Assembly (NCBI RefSeq): GCF_004359215.1
Contig: NC_090620.1
Span: forward strand, 1,071,259 to 1,105,625
From: Bremia lactucae
Taxonomy: Eukaryota > Oomycota > Peronosporomycetes > Peronosporales > Peronosporaceae
Length of the DNA stretch: 34,367 nucleotides
Reading direction: 5' to 3'
Shown: one piece after another, positions 1-8,145 of the stretch
How positions within the stretch are numbered: the first letter of the stretch is position 1
Layout of the letters: every line of letters starts with the position of its first letter
Program-made: the position numbers and the translations under genes
The notes under the pieces: generated by a model
Told to the model about the DNA's origin: nothing
Databases searched by the model: none
Seen by the model: the letters and a program-made list of their open reading frames with translations, nothing else

Positions 1-1373
1 CTCTTTACAAGAGAAGTCACTAAAGCTGAAGGCGAGTTCTACCTGAACTCCCTCAGACTTAACGAGAGCGCCGTTCGCAAAACGAACGGTCGCCTCTTCT
101 CGCTTGCCATCCTGGCAAAGCGACTCAAACATCGCCGGTCTCTTCATTAGAGCCGCGAGTTTCGCAAAATTTTGTGATGTACCCGAATCCACTAGGAGGG
201 TCATCACCTGGTATTAGCCTCTTACATGAGTGCTCTAGACCAGCAGGGTTGAGGTCCGAAATTTCGAGACCTCAGGGACTATGCTTCCCATTTGTTCAAC
301 TCTGAACTTAGGGGTAGCTTCAGAGTCCGCGTCAGTAGGGCATCCCGCCCCTACTGCGCTCCTGCATTTCCCGACCCCTCAGTGGTCGAGGCAGAACTCA
401 TGCGTCTCGCACGCTGGTTCTTGCCATCGCCCTTTGGGTAGGGAGTCCTCTTGCTGGGCGTCTTCGCCCCAGCAGGGACCCTGGCATAGCAGCGAGCCAT
501 CATATGGCCGCGCTTGCCGCATTAATAATAGACCACGTCTGCACTGCCCAACTCCATGGAAGTGGCATCTGTCCTCTCGGCCGACGGCTTAGACCAAGCT
601 GTCCTCTCGGCCGACGGCTTATACCAAGCTGCCGCCGAGGCACTGTTGTAGGATTGCTCCTCAACTAAGGCAATTTGGATTGCCTCTTCCATCGTCGACG
701 GCACCTTTCTGAAAAGGGCCTGTCGCGATGGGCCATGCCGTAGTCCGTTCATAAACGTGGGCACCTTAATGTGCTCCGGAATCGGACCTACGGTTATGGA
801 TGCCGACAGCGAGCGCATCTCTTGCACATACTCTTGCAGATATTGCTTCGCCTGTCGCGCTCCAAAGAAGCGCGCCTGAAGCAACACTTCGTTGTTCGGC
901 GGTGGTACATGGCGCGAATCTTTTCCTTAAAGAGCGCCCATGTAGGAAACGCTTTTCTGTCCGCCATAAGCGCCGAGTAAGCCCACTCTGAGGCCTTACC
1001 GCGCAGATGCGACATGGCGTACGACACCATCCTGCTATCGTCCTCGATGAGCTGGGCGACACTGCATTGCTCCACGGCTAAAAGTCAGTGGACAATCGTG
1101 TGCGCCACAGTTCCATCGAACTTGGGCGGGTCCATTCGACTGGGCCTCGGCTGATGCGGCCGGGCAGAGAGCATCTCAACATTCCTGTTGAGAGCCTCGC
1201 TCCGAGCCTGCTCATGCCTCAAACTGCTCCAACTGAGCAACATGTTGCTCAGGAGGACTACCCAGGAGCCTGGCCAGGGCTTGTTCACCAAGTTCCTGCG
1301 CCATAAGCCCTGCCACCTCCCGATGATGTTCGGAGAGGTGGAAAAAATGAGCCCAATCAATATTGAGGCTCAT
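1..1373 (-). pseudogene. Ty3/gypsy gag-protease remnant, copy 1
   Basis: This is the 5' coding half of an LTR retrotransposon read on the minus strand. Gag homology starts near 1373 (MSLNIDWAHF) and includes the capsid block around 1075-790 (motif AYSALMADRKAFP). The retroviral aspartic protease active-site region LLVDSGTSQNF lies near 210-165, and the frame runs off the window. It is broken in several ways. A roughly 100-bp deletion between two short direct repeats (ATGCCTCA) removes part of the N-terminal region near 1215. A frameshift lies near 890-905. The zinc knuckle near 535 has lost its first cysteine and gained a stop. A 30-bp in-frame duplication lies at 571-630. Two closely related copies lie at 15471-16573 and 20325-21366. 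It cannot encode a working Gag. Confidence 0.88.
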
Positions 1374-1486
1374 CCTCACTTACACACGCAGAGATGCGGG
1401 TCATGGGAAGGATTTCAAGTGCTACCAAGTGTAGGCGGACACGTCGTAATGCGGCCACGCTCTACTTAGACACATACCCTAGCACT

Positions 1487-1714
1487 CTTTTTATTTTTTT
1501 TTGTTGTAAGGAAGATAATGCACCTTTTGTCATCCTTTGATAATAGGCCTAAGTAGATTTGAGCCACTGACTTTACACTTATCAGGCGTATACTCTAACC
1601 AACTGAGTTATAGGCCTTCAGATTTAGATGCAACTACTCAAAAACAATTAAATAGAGGAGTTAGATTAACAGAAATGTAAAAACAGGGTTTAAACATTAC
1701 TTTATTCTAACTCC
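1487..1714. other. Nuclear insert of mitochondrial-type DNA (NUMT) inside an LTR
   Basis: Both other LTR copies read CTAGCA directly followed by CAGCGAGG. Here 228 AT-rich bases separate those two hexamer-scale blocks. The insert carries a complete bacterial-type tRNA-Ile(GAU) on the minus strand. The rest is AT-rich intergenic-looking sequence. A tRNA with anticodon GAU is expected in organelles, whereas eukaryotic nuclear isoleucine tRNAs use AAU or UAU. No clear target duplication flanks it, as expected for end-joining capture. Mitochondrial origin is inferred from tRNA type and composition, not from a search. Confidence 0.7.
1544..1617 (-). tRNA. trnI: tRNA-Ile (anticodon GAU), organellar type, probably a transferred relic
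   Basis: A 74-nt cloverleaf can be folded by eye on the minus strand. The acceptor is AGGCCTA/TAGGCCT with seven perfect pairs and discriminator A. The D arm is ACTC/GAGT with the AGTTGGTTA loop. The anticodon stem is TACGC/GTGTA with loop CTGATAA, so the anticodon is GAU. The T stem is AGTGG/CTACT with loop CTCAAAT. No CCA is encoded and there is no intron. The sequence type matches bacterial and mitochondrial tRNA-Ile(GAU). Within a retrotransposon LTR it is most likely a non-functional mitochondrial copy, although the structure itself is undamaged. Confidence 0.85.
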
Positions 1715-2192
1715 CAGCGAGGAAGCGGTTTAACCTGCTTTTCTTGCGTGCAGTGAGGTAGTTGTGGTGGGCGCGTAAGCGCCCTCACCAAACACACTAA
1801 GTACTCTGGTTAAGGGTCGTCACGGGAGCGGTAATCCATCTCCTCGTGCGCACTTACCAAGGAGGAAGTAGTTTTCAGACTGATTTATATTTAATCGTAT
1901 TAAATATAAATACCTATTTTTACCAATTAAAATGTCATCTCTATAAATAACATTTGATATGTATTGCGAGCGTATCTTTCTAGATTCCTCGCGTAACGGA
2001 TGATGCTAGCCGTCATCCCTCCTAATGTGAATGCACCCATGTGTATCACATACAAAAGGGTTGGTCACAAATGTGAACCACACATGAGTGCTGGGTCTAA
2101 TTACAATTATTTAGTAATTGACCATCCCTTTAAGTACACCAAGTGTACTTAACGGGGACTGTGTAACATTAGGGCAACTTTAGCCCGTTACA

Positions 2193-2342
2193 CATTGGAC
2201 AAGTCGTTACAGCAATAAAAACATATGCGTACTTCTCACAGANNNNNNNNNNNNNNNNNNNNNNNNNNNNNNNNNNNNNNNNNNNNNNNNNNNNNNNNNN
2301 NNNNNNNNNNNNNNNNNNNNNNNNNNNNNNNNNNNNNNNNNN
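2193..2342. other. Short unassigned flank and a 100-N assembly gap
   Basis: 2193-2242 is 50 bases of sequence beyond the LTR end with no recognisable content. 2243-2342 is exactly 100 Ns, the usual placeholder for a gap of unknown size. Confidence 0.95.
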
Positions 2343-2834
2343 AGGAAGCGGTTTCACCTGCTTATCTTGCGTGCAGTGACGTAGTTGTGGTGGGCGCGCA
2401 AGCGACCTCACCAAACGCACTAAGTACTCTGGTTAAGTGTCGTCACGGGAGCGGTAATATGTCTCCTCGTGCGCACATATCAAGTAGGAAGTAGTTTTCA
2501 GACAGATTTATATTTTATAGAATTATATACAGATACCTATTTTTACCAATTTAAATGTTATCTCTATAGATAACACTTAATATGTATTGCTAGCATATCT
2601 TTATAGATACCTCGCGTAACGGATGACGCTTGCCATCATCACGGATGACGCTAGGCGTCATCCCTCCTAATGTGATTGCACCCATGTGCATCACATACAC
2701 AAGGTTGGTCACAAATGTGCACAACACCCGAGTGCTGGGTCTGATTACTTTAATTTAGTAATTGACCATTCCCTTAAGTACACCAAGTGTACTTAAGGGA
2801 CTGTGTAACGTTAGGGTAACTTTAGCTTGTTACA
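2343..2834 (-). repeat. Partial Ty3/gypsy LTR abutting secreted-protein unit A
   Basis: Same LTR family as 16630-17160; its lower end is lost in the gap. The upper end GTTACA at 2834 is followed directly by TACCAGCCC, the 3' end of a Gly/Trp-rich gene copy. The LTR holds strong palindromes: arms CCCTTAAGTACAC around a 3-nt loop at 2771-2799, and GGATGACGC/GCGTCATCC-type arms near 2640-2663. Confidence 0.8.
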
Positions 2835-2854
2835 TACCAGCCCAAGCCACCGCC

Positions 2855-3073
2855 TCATCCACCGTTCCAGCGTCCACCCCATCGACCCCAACCCGGTCTT
2901 CCCCAAGGACCTCCCCAGCCCCAGAACTTTTTTTTGTCAGCATTGGGACTCCTTTCCGCAACAGAAGTCGCTTTAACTGTTGCAGGTGCACGCAGAGTAG
3001 GTTGTTCGTCAGTAGCAGCAACAGCATTCACGACAGCAATCGTAGTAGCAACGGCAAGTGCACCGATCTTCAT
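2855..3073 (-). pseudogene. Secreted Gly/Trp-rich protein, array copy A (truncated)
   Basis: 72 codons on the minus strand. An N-terminal signal peptide (MKIGALAVATTIAVVNAVAA) precedes a short polar region with a SVAERSPNADKK block and a Gly/Trp/Arg-rich tail. Compared with intact copies at 13262-13501 and 18477-18728 it stops early after RWNGG, because a GGA codon has become TGA. The original 3' end is also cut by the LTR that finishes at 2834. The signal peptide is intact, so a shortened product remains possible, but decay is more likely. It shares the exact LTR junction with copy D (17148), so A and D come from one duplicated ancestor. Confidence 0.7.
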
Positions 3074-3185
3074 GATTTCGATGGGAGAGAGGTAGTAGGC
3101 TAAGAGCGTTGATTTCCTTCACGAAGCAAATTGCGTTATGATCGATATATCTGACGAATTCTACAATCTCCGCCTATGTTGGATT

Positions 3186-3486
3186 TTAACTCGATAAATT
3201 CGGCCACTTTCCTTCATGCATATACCCATCGTAAATGCCTTAGTTCTTGTAAAACATCAAGTCAAAAATGACCAACGAAGAGAAATATTGGATAAATTAC
3301 AACATACTTCTTCAATTTGACGTTGTCTATGGTGTCGTGTTGCTCGCATTCTTCCATGAGAGAACCGCATATGTAATCGGGGTCGTATCACTCAATGATC
3401 ACACGAGTCATCGACCACAATCCTTCACCATGATCACTATGAAGAAATCGTAATTGCACAATATTGTTAGTGCGGCAAATAATCAT
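3186..3486 (-). pseudogene. Companion small gene, unit A copy (broken)
   Basis: This matches the two-exon companion gene of units B, C and E. It carries an in-frame TGA where the others have CGA (arginine in the VIIERYDPDS block) and a 12-bp deletion near the 5' end of exon 1 relative to unit B. The splice donor GTATGT is retained. The same TGA is present in unit D, which supports shared descent of A and D. The repeat unit ends at 3560, where a copia-like LTR begins. Confidence 0.55.
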
Positions 3487-3560
3487 CGGGCGAAAAGATG
3501 GAGACCTCCGTTAAAGAGAAATCGAGCAATATAATGATCGAGTGCATATCATCAAGGGTG

Positions 3561-3943
3561 TGTTGTTGGTATTGCGCCGCTAAGAATTGAAGGTATCATG
3601 ATTTGGAACTAATGTAATTTGCTCAAGTGATCAAGACGTGGGGGTTAAATTTCTTCGTACTTGGCGTGAGTTCAATTCCGATAATGGTTTAGTTGAAAAC
3701 CGGTATCTGGTATTTGGGTTCACCAGGGCTTCGTTCTCCCGAAGTCTCGTCCCCTGCCATCTTTTATATTTTCATCTTAAGGTTATCATTTGTAAGAACT
3801 GTTTTTACTAAGCGTAATTACCAACCTGCTTGGACCAATCAATAAGGGTAAGAAAATGAGTGGAGCAGAGTAGTGTTAGACAAATTAAACTCAATAAATA
3901 TCACTTCGGATTTTGTCCTCTACTCCGCAGTTTCTATTCAACA
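3561..3943 (+). repeat. Probable Ty1/copia 5' LTR
   Basis: 383 bp between a TGTTGTTGG start, where similarity to the tandem unit stops abruptly after ATCAAGGGTG, and a ..TTCAACA end 20 bp before the copia gag ATG. GGTTAACAGCC follows the end and resembles a primer-binding site of the GGTTATCAGAGC kind. No second LTR is in the window, so the ends are inferred from the TG..CA rule and the break in repeat similarity. Confidence 0.5.
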
Positions 3944-3963
3944 GGTTAACAGCCGCACAAGCT

Positions 3964-4805
3964 ATGACGACCAAGCGCACCGAAGTCCTTCTTGGAAGTG
4001 GTAATTACTTTTACTGGGAGTACAACATGATAATGACGCTCGCCAGGAAGGGACTGCTTGCTCATGTTCAAGTTGTCAAGCCGGAGAACGAAATCACGGA
4101 GGCGTGGCTAACGAACGACGCTAAGGCGCTGGGTATCATTGCGCAGGGCGTCGAGCTGCAGCATCAGACGAAGATCAGGACGGCTACGCGCGCCATGGAG
4201 GCGTGGGCTACGCTTCGAGAGTTCTACAACCGTACTACTCTTCACAACCGTGTCACGATGACACGTCGACTTCATGACTTCAAGATGGAGGACGGTTTCA
4301 CGATGGCGGCGCACCTAGATGCGCTTGACGAGCTCGTGGCGGGCTTCAGACGATGGGAGAGCCAGTGGACGAGGCGCGCAAAATGGTCGTGCTACTGAGC
4401 AGCCTTCCGTCTGAATACGAGCTAATTACGTCCATTATGGAGAACTCCAAGGACATCACGCTGATTGAGATCAAGGAAAAGCTGCTGACGGAGCATGAAC
4501 GTCAGCTGAAGAAGGAGACCACGTAGAAAGCATTCCGAGCGATTGGGAGCGCTGGACGGTTCAAAGGAGGTCGAAATGGACGAAACAGGAACGATTTACA
4601 CAAGAACGGTGGTGGATTCAGGGGCAAGTGTTTTAAGTGTGACCAGGTTGGTCATATGAAACGGGACTGCCCGGTCAAAAGAGGCAACACTAGCGACGAC
4701 GCCGTGCTTGCTGCAAGCGAGGATCACCTCGCCGGATGGCTGATTGACAGTGGTGCGACATCGCGCATGACGCCACACCGTGAAGACCTATTCGACTTCG
4801 AAGGA
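3964..4805 (+). pseudogene. Ty1/copia gag and protease start (degenerate)
   Basis: The ATG at 3964 opens a copia-type Gag (MTTKRTEVLLGSGNYFYWEY, UBN2-like). A one-base deletion near 4345 shifts the frame; the continuation (MGEPVDEARKMVVLLSSLP) is in another frame, and a stop interrupts it at about 4524. A CCHC zinc knuckle (CFKCDQVGHMKRDC) lies near 4630-4670. The copia aspartic protease active-site region WLIDSGATSRMTPHREDLFD lies at about 4738-4795. Copia similarity ends near 4805, where the same open frame runs into gypsy reverse transcriptase. The protease catalytic DSG is present but the rest of the copia polyprotein is missing. Confidence 0.85.
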
Positions 4806-6058
4806 TTAGTACGTGCGATCGATAAATTCTTTACCGATCGAGTAAAAACGGACCATGTGAGGGAGTCAACCTCCCCACATAGCTCTCCGACCTTCTGTGT
4901 GCGAAAGGCCACAGGAGGGTGGCGGATAGTGCACGCATTCAACAAACTGAATGCTGCAACGGTACCGGCTCAAACGCCGATACCGAGAAAAGACGTAATC
5001 ATAGATGGTATGTCAAAGAGTACGATCTTTTTGTCTATGGATCTGATGGATGGGTTTTATCAGATCCTTATTCGTGAGCGGGACATCCCGTACACAGCAG
5101 TGAGCACCGCCAGTGGGATGCTCTGGGAATGGCTAGTAATGCCTCAGGGGCTTAGCAACGCCCCTGCAACATTCAACAGATGTGTAACAAATCTGCTCAG
5201 ACCGGTACGAGAATTCACACCGAGTTATTTTGACGATGTATTCGTCCATAGCCGGGCCATGGCCGGTAAGACGGACGTGAAAGTTCATAAAACTCACGTT
5301 CGTCAGGTTCTTATACTTATGCGAAAACGTAAGTTGTATGCAAATCTTAAGAAGTGTTATATTCGCTGCCAGCGAAATACCACTGCTTGGGTGCATCGTC
5401 GGTAAACACGGCGTGCGCCCTGATCCCGAAAAGATCAAGACAATCACCGACTGACCAGTTCCAGTCGATGTCAAGGGACTTAGAAAGTTTCTTGGTTTAG
5501 CAGCGTACTTGCACAAGTACTCACGCAATTATGCAGACATGACAGCTCATCTCTCTCGTCTCTTAAAAAAAGATGAGCAATGGTTATGGAACGCTGATTG
5601 TCAGCGTTCGTTTAAAGGTATCAAGCAAAGCTTGATGCAATCGCCCATTTTGGCGATTGCAGATCAAGACAGACCATTCTATGTTGTCTGTGACGCCAGC
5701 GATTTCGCAATCGGCTGCGCGTTAATGCAATACGATACAGACGGCGCGGAGCGCGTCGTCTGTTACCAATCGCGTCAGCTGCAACCAGCTGAACGCAATT
5801 ACCCAGTGCATGACAAGGAACTCCTTGCCATGAAATATGCATTGGCTAAATTTAGGGTCTATCTCCTAGGAGATAGACCGTTCATCGTATATACGGACCA
5901 TGCGTCATTACGCACGGCCGTCAATAGCCCACACCTCTCGCAAAGAATGGCGAGGTGGCTATCCTTCTTCGCGGAGTATAACTTCTCCGTCGAATATAAA
6001 CCAGGACGACTTAATGTCGTCGCTGATGCGTTATCACGCCGACCCGATTTCGAGTCAG
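4806..6058 (+). pseudogene. Ty3/gypsy reverse transcriptase-RNase H fragment
   Basis: This is a gypsy pol segment fused to the copia fragment. The reverse transcriptase frame is open to 5405 and holds the fingers/palm block FCVRKATGGWRIVHAFNKLN, VPAQTPIPRKDV, MPQGLSNAPATFNR and the catalytic YFDDVF near 5227. A one-base insertion near 5360 shifts the frame, and a TGA replaces a tryptophan near 5450. RNase H continues to about 6057 with VCDASDFAIGCAL, the HDKELLA glutamate and YTDHASL, so its acidic residues are visible. The connection to integrase is lost: at 6059-6060 (one N) it meets an element in the opposite orientation. Confidence 0.9.
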
Positions 6059-6060
6059 CN

Positions 6061-8143
6061 TTTTTGCGACCATTTCGGTCCGCATATTCTTTTTGCTTGT
6101 CCTGTGCGCTTGCCATTGCGTCACGGACTTTACGTGTGATGGCTAATCGCTCATCCACAAAGCGTTGAGCCTCGCTCACGCTTTTAGCATCAAACTCGCC
6201 TATGATACCGCCAAGAGGTCGGTCATAAGGCGTAGTTTTATTGACCACTGCTAAACTGGCAGGGTCACTAGGGCAAGTTTCTGTCTTTGAGATGATACCC
6301 TCATGGGTCATCGTCATATTGACGAAACTATGTCCCTCTTTCGCACCGAGCATAGTGAGGGGCCCTCCCCCACTAAGACTCGGGCTGCGCACAAACGAGA
6401 CTGGCGTCCGAGGATGGCGCAGTCCGTTAATATAAAACGGTGTCTCACCCGTACTGGCGTGGACACTGTTATTTATAGCGAACTCCACAAAGGGCAATTG
6501 CTTGCTCCACTCTTTGGGAGTTGCTATAGTGCGTAAGACATCCGCCACGACCCGATTGGCACGTTCTGTTTGGCCATCGGTCTGGGGATGATCTGCGGTC
6601 GACATGTGGAGCTTGCTACCAAGCAGCTCAAACACATGTCGCCAAAAACCAGACGTAAAACGAGGATCCCGGTCCGATACTATGGACTCGGGCATCCCGT
6701 GTAGTCGGTAAACATGATCCAGGAACAAGAGAGCTGCCTCCTTGCCTGTGATCGATGTCTTACATGGTGCTAAATGCACCATTTTGCTCAGTCTGTCTAC
6801 AAAGACGACTAGCCCTGTCCGACCCTTATGATCGGGCGGCATGCCAAACATGAAGTCCAGGCTTACTGACTTCCAACAGTTGGTTGGAATCGGTAGCGGC
6901 TTCAGTGGCGCACTGCTGGACGGTGCAGGCTTAATGCGCTGACACTGTTCGCAAGAGCGAATATAGTTGGCCACCCATCTATATAGGTGTGGCCACCAAA
7001 ATTCCTCTGACACTCGTAAGAATGTCTTTTCACGGCCCAGATGCCCACTAGATGGTGCGTCGTGGTGCTCGTGAAGGATCATTAGCTTGAGATCTGTGTC
7101 ATGAGGCACATAGATTCTCAAGGGATCACAAGGTGACAGCTGATGCCATAACAGGCCATCGCTGTAGCTAAAGCGATTGAGCTTAGCTTTCAGGTGCGAC
7201 GGAAGGGTAACCTTTCGTCCACTGAAGTGGTCCAACAGCAGGCGACAGTGGTCGTCCTGACTGTAGCTCTCTTTTTTAGAGGTTAATGAGCTCGTCACGT
7301 GGTATGCCTTCATGGCTGCCAACGTTGACGGCTGTAATTGTGCTTTTGCACTAGACACACTTTCTTGGTGTCTTACCTCGAAGTCTGGTCTGCGCGATGA
7401 AGCGTCAGCCAAGACATTCGACTTACCCGGCTTATATTCAACTTTCAAATCAAATTCAGAGAAGAATGTGAGCACCTTGCCATTCTAGGCGAGAGGTGCG
7501 GTGAGTCCGCAGTGATGCGTGATCCGTATAAACCACAAATGGTTTGGTGCCTAGTAGGTGCACACGAAACTTGACAACAGCATATTTTATTGAATGTAGC
7601 TCTTTGCCATGTACGAGGTAATTCATCTCCGCGGCTTTTAAAAGCCGGGACTGATAAGAGATGGCACGGTCAACGCCGTCGTCATCCTTCTGCATGAGCG
7701 CGCTGCCGATTGCAAAATTACTTGCATCGCAGACGACGCTAATGGGTTTATCCGCGTCTGGCAATGCCAAGACCGGAGCCTCTACAAGAGATTGTTCTTC
7801 ACTGATGAGAAAGCATCCTTTCGATTATTCAACCTAACCCATACTGCGTCCTTTTCAAAGAGGTCAGATAATGGTTTAGTTTGCTCAGTATAATTCTTGC
7901 TATACTTATCGATGTAATTAGCGAGCCCTAGGAATTAGCGCAAATCCTTTACATGCCGTGGGATTGGCCCTTCGTTTACCGATTTTACATTATCTGGGTC
8001 TGCTCGTACACCAAGTCTACCTACAATTCAGCCCAGCACAGGTATCTCAGGGACCCCAATGACGCACTTTTGCAAGTTGACGTACAATTGGGTGTCACCC
8101 AGAGTCTGCAACACAGCGTCTAAATGACGCTTGTGCGACTTTA
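6061..8143 (-). pseudogene. Ty3/gypsy integrase, RNase H and 3' RT, inverted fragment
   Basis: This fragment is read from 8143 down. Decayed reverse transcriptase thumb/connection (VNLQKCVIGVPEIPVLG) is followed by RNase H (SVVCDASNFAIGSALMQ, YTDHASLR) with a frameshift near 7480. Integrase is then open for about 470 codons from 7475 to about 6061. It keeps the HHCC zinc region (HEHHDAPSSGHLGREKT ... SCEQC) and the catalytic acids in SVSLDFMFG, IVSDRDPRFTSGFW and DGQTERANR. This is the best-preserved pol piece in the window. It is cut at both ends, at the single N (6060) and near 8143, where a plus-strand gag begins. No LTR flanks it, so it is not autonomous. Confidence 0.9.
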
Positions 8144-8145
8144 CT

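Larger units (their letters stand above)
1430..2192 (-). repeat. Ty3/gypsy 5' LTR, copy 1, interrupted by an organellar DNA insert
   Basis: The LTR is read on the minus strand, beginning TGTAACGGGC at 2192 and ending ..CCTACA at 1430. Its boundaries are inferred from TG...CA ends and alignment with the copies at 16630-17160 and 21423-21955. Two bases inside the lower end lies TGGTAGCA, a possible tRNA primer-binding site matching the 3' end of eukaryotic initiator tRNA-Met for 8 nt. Relative to the other copies it holds 228 extra bases (1487-1714); without them it is about 535 bp, the length of its relatives (531 and 533 bp). Confidence 0.75.

Noticed and set aside
1544..1617. tRNA-Ile as a functional nuclear tRNA gene
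   Set aside because: The anticodon GAU and overall type are organellar, it lies inside an LTR, and it is absent from sister LTR copies.
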